Assembly (NCBI GenBank): GCA_028871475.1
Contig: JAGWMZ010000008.1
Span: 1-64,000 of the forward strand
DNA length: 64,000 nt
Direction: 5' to 3'
Source: Sphingomonadales bacterium
Lineage (GTDB): Bacteria > Pseudomonadota > Alphaproteobacteria > Sphingomonadales > Sphingomonadaceae
A program made the position numbers and the translations under genes. The notes under the pieces are model-generated. The model had not been told where the DNA came from. It saw only the letters and a list, made by a program, of their open reading frames with translations, and searched no databases. How positions within the stretch are numbered: position 1 is the stretch's first letter; each line of letters opens with the position of its first letter. This document shows, one piece after another, positions 34,160-43,369 of this stretch.

Positions 34160-34828
34160 ATGTTGAACGTCAAGACCAGGATGCTGGCGCTGGGTGCGAC
34201 CGCGCTGGCGCTGAGCCTGACCACGCCCGCCATGGCCGAAGGCAAGGCGGACCGCGCCCGCGAAGCCATTGCCGCGGCAGAAGCCAAGATACAGGCCGCC
34301 GACACGGCAGGGGCCGGAACGCTTCTCGTCAGCGAGCAGGCCCATGCCCGCGAGGAACTCGCCACCGCGAAGGAAGCGCTGGCCAGCGGCCACAAGGATG
34401 ATGCGATTGCCGATGCCAACCACGCCTCGATGATGGCCGAGGCCAATCTGGGCGAGGCACAGCGCCGCAAATCAGCCATGAACCAGGCCCGCGTGGCCGC
34501 AGCCCATGCGCAGGTCGCCGCCGCCAACCAGCAGGCGGCCGATGCCCAGCAGCAGGCGCAGGATGCCAATGCGCGTGCCGCCATGGCGCAGAATGCGGCG
34601 GCGACCTCGGCGGCTGATGCCAATGCCGCGCGTCAGGCCGCCGTGGCCGCTCAGGTCGCCGCCGCGACGCCTCCTGCCCAGACGGAAACCTCCGTCACCA
34701 CCAGCACCAGCGGCCCTGCAACGCATCACACCGCCGTCAGGAAGCGCGTGGTCCACACCGCCATGCACAAGCCTGCCACCCGCGTGGCTGAAACCACCAC
34801 CACCGTGGTCAAGACGCGCAGCAATTGA
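34160..34828 (+). CDS. Exported coiled-coil protein, DUF4398-like
   Basis: A 222-residue protein with a signal peptide (about 1-26, ending PAMA). Residues 28-150 are an Ala/Glu/Gln-rich long helical region (AREAIAAAEAKIQAADTAGA, AREELATAKEALASGHKDDA, ANHASMMAEANLGEAQRRK) that fits DUF4398, a module found in front of OmpA-like domains. Here the OmpA domain is missing and the C-terminus is Thr/His/Arg-rich and basic. A periplasmic structural or wall-associated role is inferred. Preceded by GGAAAGGAC and followed by a strong terminator about 120 bases on. Confidence 0.7.
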   Translation: MLNVKTRMLALGATALALSLTTPAMAEGKADRAREAIAAAEAKIQAADTAGAGTLLVSEQAHAREELATAKEALASGHKDDAIADANHASMMAEANLGEAQRRKSAMNQARVAAAHAQVAAANQQAADAQQQAQDANARAAMAQNAAATSAADANAARQAAVAAQVAAATPPAQTETSVTTSTSGPATHHTAVRKRVVHTAMHKPATRVAETTTTVVKTRSN

Positions 34829-34951
34829 GGGCCTCATAGACCAAGGGCGAGCCGATCACCGACCAAAGGCTGGCATCCCCCGCGATCGGCGCGGTGGTAA
34901 AGTCGGCTGTCCTCGCGACGATTACGACCCGTCTTTTCCCTGGGGCGGGTC

Positions 34952-34990
34952 GCCCCCCGCCGGCGAGAGGCGCGCTGGCGGGGGGCTTGT
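34952..34990 (+). terminator. Terminator between the coiled-coil gene and asd
   Basis: A perfect 10-bp stem GCCCCCCGCC/GGCGGGGGGC with a 15-base loop, followed on the plus strand by TTGTTGTT. It can act for the coiled-coil gene; on the minus strand it also lies about 20 bases past the asd stop and may serve both. Confidence 0.65.
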
Positions 34991-35007
34991 TGTTCAGGCG
35001 AGACCGA

Positions 35008-36033
35008 TCAGCCCTTCTTGAGGTGACGGCGGCCAAGCAATTCGGCGATCTGCACCGCATTAAGCGCGGCGCCTTTGCGCAGATTGTCCGAAACGCACCA
35101 CAGCGACAGGCCATTCTCGACCGTGCTGTCCTCGCGCACGCGCGAGACATAGGTGGCAAAATCGCCCACGCATTCCACCGGGCTGACGTAACCGCCATCC
35201 TCGCGCTTATCGACCAGCATGACGCCTGGGGCTTCGCGCAGGATGTCCTGCGCTTCCTCGGCCGAGATCTCGTCCTCGAACTCGATGTTGAGTGCTTCGG
35301 AATGGCCGATGAACACCGGCACGCGCACGCAGGTGGCCGTCAGCTTGATCTTGGGATCGAGGATCTTCTTGGTCTCGACGACCATCTTCCATTCTTCCTT
35401 GGTGAAGCCATCATCGAGGAAGACGTCGATATGCGGGATCACGTTAAAGGCGATCTGCTTGGTGAACTTGCGGGGCTCGACCGGATCGCCCACGAAAATG
35501 GCGCGGCTCTGCTCGAACAGCTCGTCCATGCCTTCCTTGCCCGCGCCCGAAACCGACTGATAGGTGGCGACAACCACGCGCTTGATCTTCGCCTTGTCGT
35601 GCAGGGGCTTCAAGGTCACCACCATCTGCGCGGTCGAGCAATTGGGGTTGGCGATGATGTTCTTCTTCGCATAGCCGTCGATGGCGTCCGGGTTCACCTC
35701 GGGCACGATCAGCGGCACATCCGGGTCCATGCGATAGAGCGAGGAATTGTCGATCACCACGCAGCCTTGCGAGGCAGCCTTGGGGGCATAGATCTTCGTC
35801 GGGCCCGAACCGGCGGCAAAGAGCGCAATGTCCCAGCCGGTGAAATCGAAATGCTCGATGTTCTTCACTTTGAGCATCTTGCCGGTTTCACCGAACTCGA
35901 TCTCATTGCCCGTCGAACGCGGCGAGGCCACAGCGGCGATTTCGTCGATCGGGAATTCCCGCTCTGCCAGGATGTTGAGCATTTCGCGCCCAACATTGCC
36001 CGTGGCCCCAACGACAACAACACGATAACCCAT
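35008..36033 (-). CDS. asd: Aspartate-semialdehyde dehydrogenase
   Basis: A 341-residue NADP-dependent enzyme making aspartate semialdehyde for lysine, diaminopimelate, threonine and methionine synthesis. N-terminal VVVVGATGNVGREML nucleotide motif, active-site Cys in NPNCSTAQM (near residue 132), SGAGKEGMDEL and His in VFIGHSEALN (near 240). I chose the ATG at 36033 because AAGGAGT lies just upstream; the frame is open 80 bases further. Monocistronic, with the DPP-IV-type peptidase gene upstream. Confidence 0.97.
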   Translation of the reverse strand: MGYRVVVVGATGNVGREMLNILAEREFPIDEIAAVASPRSTGNEIEFGETGKMLKVKNIEHFDFTGWDIALFAAGSGPTKIYAPKAASQGCVVIDNSSLYRMDPDVPLIVPEVNPDAIDGYAKKNIIANPNCSTAQMVVTLKPLHDKAKIKRVVVATYQSVSGAGKEGMDELFEQSRAIFVGDPVEPRKFTKQIAFNVIPHIDVFLDDGFTKEEWKMVVETKKILDPKIKLTATCVRVPVFIGHSEALNIEFEDEISAEEAQDILREAPGVMLVDKREDGGYVSPVECVGDFATYVSRVREDSTVENGLSLWCVSDNLRKGAALNAVQIAELLGRRHLKKG

Positions 36034-36123
36034 TTCACTTACTCCTTGGCCCGGACGCGCAAGGCGCCGGGGCCAGTTCCGTCGCGGCCAGAGACGCATG
36101 GCCGCTTCGCTCATACACTGGCT

Positions 36124-38385
36124 TTATTTCGGCGGCGTCACTCCGTGCCGGGCCAGAAAGTCGAAAATCGTGTTCCACACATGAACGCTGATCTTGGGGC
36201 CACGCACCGCATGGGTGTAGCCGGGATAGAGCATCATCTCGAAAGGCTTGGCCTCGGCCTGGAACTTGGCGATCAGCGAAGAGGAGTTTTCGAAGACCAC
36301 ATTATCGTCCGAAAGCCCATGCATCAGCAGCAGCGGGTCGCCGATCCTGTCGGCATTGCCCAGCACGCCTGCGGCATCATAGGCAGCCTTGTCCTTGTTC
36401 GGGTCGCCCATGTAGCGTTCGGTGTAATGGGTGTCATAGCGGCGCCAATCCGTCACCGGCGCGCCCGCGATGCCCGCCGCATAAACGCCCTGATTGGCGC
36501 TGAGCATCTTGAGCGTCATATAGCCGCCATAGGACCAGCCATAGATGGCGATCTTCTTGCCATCGACATAGGGCAGCGTTTTCAGGAACTTCGCGCCATC
36601 AAGCTGGTCGGCAACCTCGATGCTGCCCATGGCGTGCCAGATCTTGCTTTCAAAATCGACGCCGCGATTGGGCGAGCCGCGATTGTCCAGCTCGAAATAG
36701 ATGTAGCCCTTCGCCACGATCGCCTCGGCCAGCGGACTGGTCCAGTTCTTCATCACGGTCTGGCTGTGCGGGCCGCCGTAATGTTCGAAGAAGACGGGAT
36801 AGACCTTGCCCGGCTGCATGACAGGCGTGATCATCTTGTAGTGCAGCTCGGTGCCGTCATCAGCCTTGATCGTGCCGAAAGTGGGCGTGCGGTGCGCGGT
36901 CAGATAGGGCGCATAGGGGTGATCGGCGGAAAGCTTGTTTTCTTCCACCCAAGTCAGGCGCTGGCCCTTGGTGTCAGCCAGATAGACCTGCGGCGGCTGA
37001 TCGGGCGCGCTGCGGCTGATCAGCAGCATCTGCGCGGTGCGGTCCAGCGTGGCGCCATTGCTGTAACCCAGTTCGGTGAGACGCTTGGGCGCGCCGCCAT
37101 GGGCGTAATCCAGCGCATAGACCTGCGGGGCCAGCACATCGTCGAGCGTGCCGGTGAAATAGAGCTTGCCGCCCTTCTCATCCACACCATCGAGCGAGGA
37201 GACCACCCAGGGCCCCTTGGTGAGCTGCGTCCAGCTCCCTGCCTTGGGATCGAAACGGTAGAGATGGCCAAAGCCATCGCGCTCCGACCGCCAGATCAGC
37301 GTGCCATCCTTGAGGAAGCGATAATCGCTGGTGACATTGAGCCACATTTTGGGCCGCGCGGTTTCGGTGAAGAAGACTTCGCTCTTGCCGGTTTCCGGGT
37401 CCACCTTGAGCACGTCAAGCTTAGTCTGCTCACGGTTCTCGCGCTGCACATAAAGCGCCTTGCCGTCCGGCGCCCAGTCAACGCGGGTCACATAGATGTC
37501 CTTATCGGGCCCAAGGTCCACCTGCACCTTGCCTGAGCCATCAGCCTTCACCACCCAGATGCTGACGTCCACATTGGGCGTGCCAGCGGCGGGATAGCGC
37601 TGCTCATAGGTCTTGGTGCCGGTGGCGCCGATCGAGGTGCGCGTGACGATGCCAACGTGAGCCTCGTCGAAACGCTCAATGGCCACCAGCTTGCTGTCAG
37701 GCGACCACCAAGAGCCCTGCTGGCGGTCCATTTCCTCCTGCGCGACGAATTCCGCCTCACCCCAATGCACGGTGGGCGAGGTTTCCACCGGAGTGATGGC
37801 AACAGGCGCACCGCCCGCCACCGGAACCACCCAAAAGCGGCGATCACGCACAAAGGACACCAGCCTGCCCGAGGGGCTGAGCGCCGGGTTGAGCGGGTCG
37901 GCGCCAGTTTCCACCTTGCGCACGCTGCCATCAAGACCGGCGAGATAAAGCGCGCCATCGAGCGGCACGAGCACCGACTTGCTGTCCGAAGCCCAGCCAT
38001 AGCTGACGATGCCCTTGAGATCGCCGATGCGCAGACGCTCGCGCTGCATCTTCTCCGCTTCCGACAGCGTGCCACCGGTCGAGAGCTTCTTGCTGTCGAT
38101 CAGCATCTTCCACTGGCCGGTCTTGCGGTCATAGCCCCAGAGATCGAAACGCTCGCGCTCCTCGTCACGGGGGCGCAGCATGGTCAGCCAATGGCCGTCG
38201 GGCGACAGGCGCACGCCGCGCGGAGTCTGGCCCGATAGGCTGGGGCTGGCAAACACGCGATCGAAGGTGAGAACACCGGCTGTGGCGGGCACCGCGTTCA
38301 TCCCTGCATCAGCCGCCATGACAGGCGCTCCTCCAACAAGGCTGGTCGCACACAACAGGGCAGCAGTAAGGCGGGCAAGAAGCAT
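36124..38385 (-). CDS. DPP-IV family serine peptidase (S9B)
   Basis: A 753-residue exported prolyl-type peptidase. Signal peptide about 1-24 (LTAALLCATSLVGGAPVMA). The N-terminal beta-propeller spans about 60-500 with repeated VSPDG-like blades (SPDGHWLTM, WWSPDSKLVAIERFDE, APDGKALYV). The catalytic domain (about 510-753) holds Ser618 (GWSYGGY), Asp near 693 (HGLSDDNV) and His725 (YTHAV), plus the FDEAHVG substrate-recognition Glu region. It probably releases X-Pro or related dipeptides in the periplasm. Start at ATG 38385 chosen for the signal peptide; the upstream extension is not plausible. Confidence 0.92.
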   Translation of the reverse strand: MLLARLTAALLCATSLVGGAPVMAADAGMNAVPATAGVLTFDRVFASPSLSGQTPRGVRLSPDGHWLTMLRPRDEERERFDLWGYDRKTGQWKMLIDSKKLSTGGTLSEAEKMQRERLRIGDLKGIVSYGWASDSKSVLVPLDGALYLAGLDGSVRKVETGADPLNPALSPSGRLVSFVRDRRFWVVPVAGGAPVAITPVETSPTVHWGEAEFVAQEEMDRQQGSWWSPDSKLVAIERFDEAHVGIVTRTSIGATGTKTYEQRYPAAGTPNVDVSIWVVKADGSGKVQVDLGPDKDIYVTRVDWAPDGKALYVQRENREQTKLDVLKVDPETGKSEVFFTETARPKMWLNVTSDYRFLKDGTLIWRSERDGFGHLYRFDPKAGSWTQLTKGPWVVSSLDGVDEKGGKLYFTGTLDDVLAPQVYALDYAHGGAPKRLTELGYSNGATLDRTAQMLLISRSAPDQPPQVYLADTKGQRLTWVEENKLSADHPYAPYLTAHRTPTFGTIKADDGTELHYKMITPVMQPGKVYPVFFEHYGGPHSQTVMKNWTSPLAEAIVAKGYIYFELDNRGSPNRGVDFESKIWHAMGSIEVADQLDGAKFLKTLPYVDGKKIAIYGWSYGGYMTLKMLSANQGVYAAGIAGAPVTDWRRYDTHYTERYMGDPNKDKAAYDAAGVLGNADRIGDPLLLMHGLSDDNVVFENSSSLIAKFQAEAKPFEMMLYPGYTHAVRGPKISVHVWNTIFDFLARHGVTPPK

Positions 38386-38424
38386 GGCAATGCGGGGTCC
38401 TCTTGGGGAGAAAGCGGCAAAACA

Positions 38425-38463
38425 GAAAAAAGGCGCTCCGGCTGATAGAGCCAGAACGCCTTC
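38425..38463 (-). terminator. Rho-independent terminator of the ffh-rplS operon
   Basis: AGGCGCTCCGGCT (38431-38443) pairs with AGCCAGAACGCCT (38449-38461), with one central mismatch; on the minus strand a TTTTTT run follows. It lies about 40 bases beyond the rplS stop and just upstream of the DPP-IV gene. Confidence 0.9.
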
Positions 38464-38503
38464 TTTGGAAACGGCAAATCCGTTGTCGCGGCAGGTGGGC
38501 TGA

Positions 38504-38878
38504 TCAGCCTTCCTGACCGGCGCGCGGATCGCGACGCTCGGCGATACGGGCGCGCTTGCCGGTACGACCACGCAGGTAGTACAGCTTGGCGCGACGCACG
38601 ACGCCGCGACGCACGACCGTGATCGAATCGATGTTGGGCGAATACAGTGGGAACACACGCTCCACACCCTCACCGAACGACATCTTGCGCACGGTGAAGT
38701 TCGAGTTGAAGCTGCGGTTCGAACGCGCGATGCACACGCCTTCATAGGCCTGCACGCGGGTACGGTCGCCTTCGATGACCTTCACGCCGACACGCACAGT
38801 GTCACCGGGACGGAACACGGGGATATCCTTGGCGGCCTTGGCAATTTCCTCGGCCTCGATCTGCTGAATCAGGTTCAT
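38504..38878 (-). CDS. rplS: 50S ribosomal protein L19
   Basis: A 124-residue L19 protein at the 30S-50S interface. Typical wording: [70 protein letters not shown]. The start ATG at 38878 overlaps the trmD stop by four bases, so it is translationally coupled. Last gene of the ffh-rpsP-rimM-trmD-rplS operon. Confidence 0.98.
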   Translation of the reverse strand: MNLIQQIEAEEIAKAAKDIPVFRPGDTVRVGVKVIEGDRTRVQAYEGVCIARSNRSFNSNFTVRKMSFGEGVERVFPLYSPNIDSITVVRRGVVRRAKLYYLRGRTGKRARIAERRDPRAGQEG

Positions 38879-39624
38879 GAGCCTGTGTCTTTCGTTTCGC
38901 GCCGCGCGCCAGAGGCAGACTGACCCGAAGCGCCACAATAGCGCTCCCAAAGGTCCGGCCTGCGTGACCGAGTATCATCGATGGCCTGTTGTTTCCGCCA
39001 GGCCGCGATTTTTCCATGATCCCCCGATCGCAGCACTTCAGGGACCAATCGCCCTTCCCAGTCATTGGGTCGGGTATAGTGGGGATATTCCAGAAGACCG
39101 CCTTCAAACGATTCTTCTTCCCCACTTGAAGCCGCGCCCATTACGCCGGGAAGCAGCCGAATGCAAGCGTCGAGCAGCATCAGCGCCGCCGGTTCGCCGC
39201 CGGAGAGGATGATGTCGCCGACGGAAACTTCCTCAACGTCACGCCCGGCGAAGATTCGCTCGTCAAAGCCTTCAAATCGCCCGCAAAGAACGATGACGCC
39301 GGGGCCTGCGGCCAGTTCGCGCACACGGGCCTGCGTCAGCGGGCGGCCACGAGGCGTCATGGCGATGACGGGGCGGTTCTCGACGCCCGATTCGCGGGCG
39401 TGATCGATGGCGCGGGCCAGCACATCGGCTTTGAGCACCATGCCAGCACCGCCGCCTGAGGGCGTGTCGTCGACAGTGCGGTGCTTGTCAGTCGCGAAGT
39501 CGCGGATCTGCACCGTGTCGATGAACCATTTGCCCTCGTCACGCGCGCGACCCGCGATACTGATGCCCAGCGGGCCGGGGAACATCTCGGGGTAGAGGGT
39601 GAGGATGGTGGCGGAGAAGGTCAT
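38875..39624 (-). CDS. trmD: tRNA (guanine-N1)-methyltransferase TrmD
   Basis: A 249-residue SPOUT-family enzyme that makes m1G37 in tRNAs to prevent frameshifting. N-terminal [40 protein letters not shown], the knotted SAM site [16 protein letters not shown] and [19 protein letters not shown], and [25 protein letters not shown] are all present. Start overlaps the upstream small membrane gene by four bases; end overlaps rplS. Confidence 0.98.
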   Translation of the reverse strand: MTFSATILTLYPEMFPGPLGISIAGRARDEGKWFIDTVQIRDFATDKHRTVDDTPSGGGAGMVLKADVLARAIDHARESGVENRPVIAMTPRGRPLTQARVRELAAGPGVIVLCGRFEGFDERIFAGRDVEEVSVGDIILSGGEPAALMLLDACIRLLPGVMGAASSGEEESFEGGLLEYPHYTRPNDWEGRLVPEVLRSGDHGKIAAWRKQQAIDDTRSRRPDLWERYCGASGQSASGARRETKDTGS

Positions 39625-39929
39625 CGGCGTTTGCGCATCCTGTCAATGAAGGCCAGCACTCCCGCCGCGACCAGCAACATACCCGAAAGGATCAGCGCCA
39701 GAAAAGCCGTGCGATGGGCTCGCACACAGGTATCGGACAAAGGTTGCGAGCAGGAGGCCGGATCAAGCCACAGCCAGACCGCGATGCCCGCCACCGCCAC
39801 CGGCAGAACCAGTCCTGCGATCAGATGCTGCTGACGCCAAGTCCAACTAGGATAGCTGAAGCGCACAAAAAACAGCATGCCCCATTGTAAAAGCAAGGCC
39901 CAGAGCCCCAGCAGCAACAAAGCCTGCAT
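39621..39929 (-). CDS. Small membrane protein between rimM and trmD
   Basis: A 102-residue protein with three predicted membrane helices (about 2-24, 32-55, 75-95) and a basic C-terminus (DRMRKRR). The loop between helices 2 and 3 has two cysteines ([14 protein letters not shown]), possibly disulfide-bonded outside the membrane. I do not recognise a family. It is an extra gene in the otherwise standard rpsP-rimM-trmD-rplS operon. Start ATG 39929 fits a GGAGGGG site inside the end of rimM; GTG 39938 overlapping the rimM stop is an alternative. Confidence 0.75.
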   Translation of the reverse strand: MQALLLLGLWALLLQWGMLFFVRFSYPSWTWRQQHLIAGLVLPVAVAGIAVWLWLDPASCSQPLSDTCVRAHRTAFLALILSGMLLVAAGVLAFIDRMRKRR

Positions 39930-39934
39930 GGACC

Positions 39935-40435
39935 TCACCCCTCCGCAAAAGCGGCGGCGACGATTAGGCGTTCCTCATTCCATTCCGGCACGGCAGGGTC
40001 GCGCATCGGCACCATGAAGCGGTGGCGCTTGCCATCCTCGTCCGCGGGCCGCTCGATCTCCAGCACATCGCCCGCGCCGAAATTCTCGACCGCGACCACA
40101 ATGCCCAGAGCCTCGCCCTCCATCGAAACGGCAGGCAGGCCGATGAGATCGGCATGGTAATATTCGCCCTCTGCCAGCGGGGGCAAAGCGGAACGGGGAA
40201 CGGTCAGCACCGTCCCCCGCAGCTTTTCGGCAGCCGTCCGGTCGGTCACTTCGGCAAAGCGCGCGATGGCGCCGCCCTTGCCATCATCGCGCAGCGATTT
40301 GACCGTCAGCGACCCTTCGTTGAAGGCGCGATAGGCTTTCAAACCCGCCACGCCTTCCCCGAACAGCTTGAGCCGAACCTCGCCCGTGACGCCATGTGCA
40401 GCCGCCACAGCGGCCATGGTCACGGGCCTGGACAT
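39935..40435 (-). CDS. rimM: 16S rRNA processing protein RimM
   Basis: A 166-residue ribosome maturation factor that binds S19 and helps form the 30S head. N-terminal RimM domain (VTMAAVAAAHGVTGEVRLKLFGE) and C-terminal PRC-barrel (EGEYYHADLIGLPAVSMEGEALGIV, LEIERP, FMVPMRDPAVPEW) are recognisable. Start ATG overlaps the rpsP stop by one base (TGATG). Confidence 0.95.
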   Translation of the reverse strand: MSRPVTMAAVAAAHGVTGEVRLKLFGEGVAGLKAYRAFNEGSLTVKSLRDDGKGGAIARFAEVTDRTAAEKLRGTVLTVPRSALPPLAEGEYYHADLIGLPAVSMEGEALGIVVAVENFGAGDVLEIERPADEDGKRHRFMVPMRDPAVPEWNEERLIVAAAFAEG

Positions 40436-40818
40436 CACTCGGCCGAAGCTTCGACCGGAGCGGCAGCGGCCTCAGCGGCAGCAGCAGCCTTCTCGGCGCG
40501 CTCTTCAGCACGCTCCTTGGCCTTTTTGCCGGGGACGGCCTTGTTCGGGTTGTTGGTCGCGGCGCGCTCCTTGATGCCGGCCTTGTCGAGGATGCGGGCC
40601 ACGCGGTCGGTCGGCTGGGCGCCAACGCCGAGCCAGTAACGCACGCGGTCCTCGACCAGGCGCACGCGGTTCTCGTCTTCCTTGCCCAGCAGCGGGTTGT
40701 AGGTGCCCACCTGCTCCAGGAAGGCACCGTCGCGCGGGGCGCGGCTGTTGGCAACGACGATCTTGTAATAAGGGCGCTTCTTGGAACCGCCACGCGAAAG
40801 ACGCAGAGAAACAGACAT
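40435..40818 (-). CDS. rpsP: 30S ribosomal protein S16
   Basis: A 127-residue S16 protein. The conserved first 80 residues ([42 protein letters not shown] VGTYNPLL) are followed by an Ala/Glu/Lys-rich extension (about 90-127) ending PVEASAE, common in alphaproteobacteria but absent from the 82-residue E. coli protein. It lies 28 bases after ffh. Confidence 0.97.
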   Translation of the reverse strand: MSVSLRLSRGGSKKRPYYKIVVANSRAPRDGAFLEQVGTYNPLLGKEDENRVRLVEDRVRYWLGVGAQPTDRVARILDKAGIKERAATNNPNKAVPGKKAKERAEERAEKAAAAAEAAAAPVEASAE

Positions 40819-40846
40819 TTGGATACCTTTCGATTAAACTGGAAAC

Positions 40847-42310
40847 TTATTTCTTGAACAATTTCGAGAGATCAGGCGCGCCGCCAAGGCCGGGAAGACC
40901 ACCGGCACCACCCATGGGGGGCATGCCTCCGCCGCCACCCATGCCGCCCATGCCACCACCGCCAAGGCCACCCTTGCCGAACAGCGCGCCAAGGCCAGCG
41001 AGACCACCCATCTTCTTGATCTGCTTCATCGCGCGCTCCATTTCCTGGTGCATCTTGATGAGCTTGTTGACGTCCTGAACCTGCACGCCGCTGCCCTTGG
41101 CGATGCGGATCTTGCGCTTGGCGTTGAGCAGGTCGGGCTTGGCGCGCTCCTTGGGCGTCATCGAACCGATGACGGCGTCCATGCGGAGCAAAACCTTGTC
41201 GTCCATGCCGCTCTGCTGCATCGCGGCCTTGGCCTTCTTCATGCCGGGCAGCATGCCCGCCAGCATGCCGAGGCCGCCCATCTTCTGCATCTGGCGAAGC
41301 TGGGTGCGCAGGTCGTTCATGTCGAACTGACCCTTGGCCATGCGCTGGGCCAGCTTCTCGGCGTCCTCGGCTTCAACAGCCTGCGCGGCCTTCTCGACCA
41401 GCGAAACGACATCGCCCATGCCCAGAATGCGGCCAGCCACGCGCGAGGGATTGAACGCCTCGATCGCGCCGAGCTTTTCACCCGTGCCCGCAAACTTGAT
41501 CGGCTTGCCGGTAACCGCACGCATCGACAGCGCCGCACCGCCGCGCGCATCGCCATCCATACGGGTAAGGATCACGCCGGTGAGGTCAACCTGGCCCGAG
41601 AAGGCCTGCGCGACGTTCACGGCGTCCTGACCGGTCAGCGAATCGACCACCAGCAGCGTTTCGCGCGGCGTCGAGATGGCGGCCACGGCCTTCATCTCGT
41701 CCATCAACTGGTCGTCGACATGCAGACGGCCCGCCGTGTCGAGCAGCAGCACGTCCACGGCCTGCAGCCTGGCGGAATGCAGCGCTCGCTCGGCAATGGC
41801 GGTCGGCGTCTGGCCGGCGATGATCGGCAGCGTGGCCACACCCACCTGCTCGCCCAGAACCTTCAACTGCTCCTGAGCGGCCGGGCGGTTGACGTCGAGC
41901 GACGCCATCAGCACCTTCTTGCCCTGCTTCTCGCGCAGCATCTTGCCCAGCTTGGCGGTGCTGGTCGTCTTGCCCGAGCCCTGCAGGCCCACCATCATGA
42001 TGACGACGGGCGGCGCGGCGTTCAGATCGAGACCGGGGACATCCTGCCCGCCCAGCATCTCGGTCAGCGCGTCCGACACGATCTTGACGACCTGCTGGCC
42101 CGGCGTCACCGACTTCAGCACATTGGCGCCAATGGCCTGCTCGGTCACGCCATCGATGAAGCGGCGCACCACGGGCAGCGCAACGTCGGCCTCCAGCAGG
42201 GCAATGCGCACTTCGCGCATGGCCTCGCGCACGTCGGCTTCGCTCAGCGCACCGCGCCCGCGCAGCTTGTCGAACACACCGCCAAGGCGATCGGACAGAT
42301 TGTCGAACAT
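40847..42310 (-). CDS. ffh: Signal recognition particle protein Ffh
   Basis: A 487-residue SRP54 GTPase that delivers nascent membrane proteins to FtsY. N domain (about 1-90), G domain with GLQGSGKTTSTAKLG (near 106), DTAGRLH (near 188) and TRMDGDARGGAALS (near 248). The M domain (about 300-440) binds 4.5S RNA and signal sequences (SGVQVQDVNKLIKMHQEM). The tail is Gly/Met/Pro-rich (about 448-475). First gene of the rpsP-rimM-trmD-rplS operon; the tRNA-Ala genes and two tandem terminators are upstream. Confidence 0.98.
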   Translation of the reverse strand: MFDNLSDRLGGVFDKLRGRGALSEADVREAMREVRIALLEADVALPVVRRFIDGVTEQAIGANVLKSVTPGQQVVKIVSDALTEMLGGQDVPGLDLNAAPPVVIMMVGLQGSGKTTSTAKLGKMLREKQGKKVLMASLDVNRPAAQEQLKVLGEQVGVATLPIIAGQTPTAIAERALHSARLQAVDVLLLDTAGRLHVDDQLMDEMKAVAAISTPRETLLVVDSLTGQDAVNVAQAFSGQVDLTGVILTRMDGDARGGAALSMRAVTGKPIKFAGTGEKLGAIEAFNPSRVAGRILGMGDVVSLVEKAAQAVEAEDAEKLAQRMAKGQFDMNDLRTQLRQMQKMGGLGMLAGMLPGMKKAKAAMQQSGMDDKVLLRMDAVIGSMTPKERAKPDLLNAKRKIRIAKGSGVQVQDVNKLIKMHQEMERAMKQIKKMGGLAGLGALFGKGGLGGGGMGGMGGGGGMPPMGGAGGLPGLGGAPDLSKLFKK

Positions 42311-42372
42311 GTCCTTGCCACTCCTGCCGGGGCCGCCCCGGCGACAGCCGGATCACAAAGCCCATAACACGC

Positions 42373-42409
42373 AAAAAACGCCGGTGGGCGAAACCTCGCC
42401 GACCAGCGC
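42373..42409 (-). terminator. Tandem terminator 2 of the tRNA-Ala transcript
   Basis: A 14-position hairpin, 42378-42391 with 42396-42409, one C-C mismatch, GGTT loop, followed on the minus strand by TTTTTT. It is a diverged duplicate of the hairpin at 42424-42459, with paired changes that keep the stem. Confidence 0.8.
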
Positions 42410-42423
42410 ACCCCATCAAGCAG

Positions 42424-42459
42424 GAAAACGCCAGCGGACGAAACCTCGTCGGCCAGCGT
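42424..42459 (-). terminator. Tandem terminator 1 of the tRNA-Ala transcript
   Basis: A 14-position hairpin, 42428-42441 with 42446-42459, same C-C mismatch and GGTT loop as its downstream twin, followed on the minus strand by TTTT. About 35 bases after the second tRNA-Ala. Confidence 0.8.
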
Positions 42460-42493
42460 AACGCCTGATGCAAGCGATACTACGTCACCTCGA

Positions 42494-42569
42494 TGGTGGA
42501 GCCTAGCGGGATCGAACCGCTGACCTCCTGCATGCCATGCAGGCGCTCTCCCAGCTGAGCTAAGGCCCC
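42494..42569 (-). tRNA. tRNA-Ala (anticodon GGC), copy 2
   Basis: A complete 76-base tRNA on the minus strand: acceptor GGGGCCT/AGGCTCC, D-arm TAGCTCAGCTGGG, anticodon loop ATGGCAT giving GGC, T-arm GGTTCGATCC, encoded CCA. Identical to the copy at 42601-42676. Confidence 0.95.
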
Positions 42570-42600
42570 TTATCCATCGGGATCAAACTGTTACTTCAAA

Positions 42601-42676
42601 TGGTGGAGCCTAGCGGGATCGAACCGCTGACCTCCTGCATGCCATGCAGGCGCTCTCCCAGCTGAGCTAAGGCCCC
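42601..42676 (-). tRNA. tRNA-Ala (anticodon GGC), copy 1
   Basis: Identical in sequence to the copy 31 bases downstream. The promoter is expected in the roughly 160 non-coding bases between here and the FYDLN gene, which include a T7 run at 42774-42780 on the plus strand; no gene is seen there. Confidence 0.95.
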
Positions 42677-42835
42677 GTAACCATCTGAAACCGAAACACC
42701 CTTGGGGGAGCGTTTCGCCCTGCCTTGCGGCCGGGCCGCCCCACTAGGAGGCAGGCCCGCCCTTGGCAAGAAGTTTTTTTGGCGCCCTGTCAGAAATCTG
42801 CAAATTCCAGACTTCGGCAGCGGGACGCGAAAAAC

Positions 42836-43150
42836 TCAGACCTCGTCCGGTTCTTCGTCGTGACCGGCCACGCCCAGATCATCGTCGCCACCAAGGTCGA
42901 CGTCATTGTCGGGCGAATCGCCATCATCATCGATGTCCAGATCATCGTCGGCCAGATCAGCGTCAGGCGCGTCGATTTCCTTCTTCTGGATTTCCTCATA
43001 GGGAATCGGCTGCTTGCTCTTGAGCACCGGCTCGGGCGTCCAGGCATAGCCGCATTCGATGCAGGTAACCGGATCGCTCTTGCCAAGGTCATAAAAGCGG
43101 GTGCCGCATTTCGGGCAGCCATGCTTGGCACCCCATTCTGGCTTGACCAT
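42836..43150 (-). CDS. TIGR02300 (FYDLN acid) family protein
   Basis: A 104-residue protein. The N-terminus has a small zinc-ribbon-like unit, CPKCGTRFYDLGK followed by CIECGYAWTPEP (about 14-42), giving the FYDLN name. The C-terminal half (about 60-104) is almost entirely Asp/Glu/Gly. The family is alphaproteobacterial and of unknown role, often encoded divergently next to aroA as here. Start ATG 43150 has GAGGAA upstream; the frame extends four codons further. Confidence 0.92.
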   Translation of the reverse strand: MVKPEWGAKHGCPKCGTRFYDLGKSDPVTCIECGYAWTPEPVLKSKQPIPYEEIQKKEIDAPDADLADDDLDIDDDGDSPDNDVDLGGDDDLGVAGHDEEPDEV

Positions 43151-43369
43151 GCTGTTCCTCACTGATGCCGCCGTTTTGGGGCGGGCCCGCGCATAAACGC
43201 GGAAAAACTATCGTCATGACGCATTACGAAAGGGACGCAAAGCCCCCCGAAGCGGGACGCGCCTTGCCATAGCTGGCCCGCCCTGTCAAAAGCCGCGCGT
43301 TTTTGCCGTGCCCGACCTTTGGGAAGGGCCGCAAACCCCATCTCAACGCCCGACCTGAAAGAGCGCCCC

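Noticed and set aside
34894..37536. An 880-codon open frame on the plus strand over asd and the DPP-IV gene
   Set aside because: It is antisense to two clear genes, has low-complexity His/Arg/Gly/Ala composition and no family motifs; it is a product of high GC.
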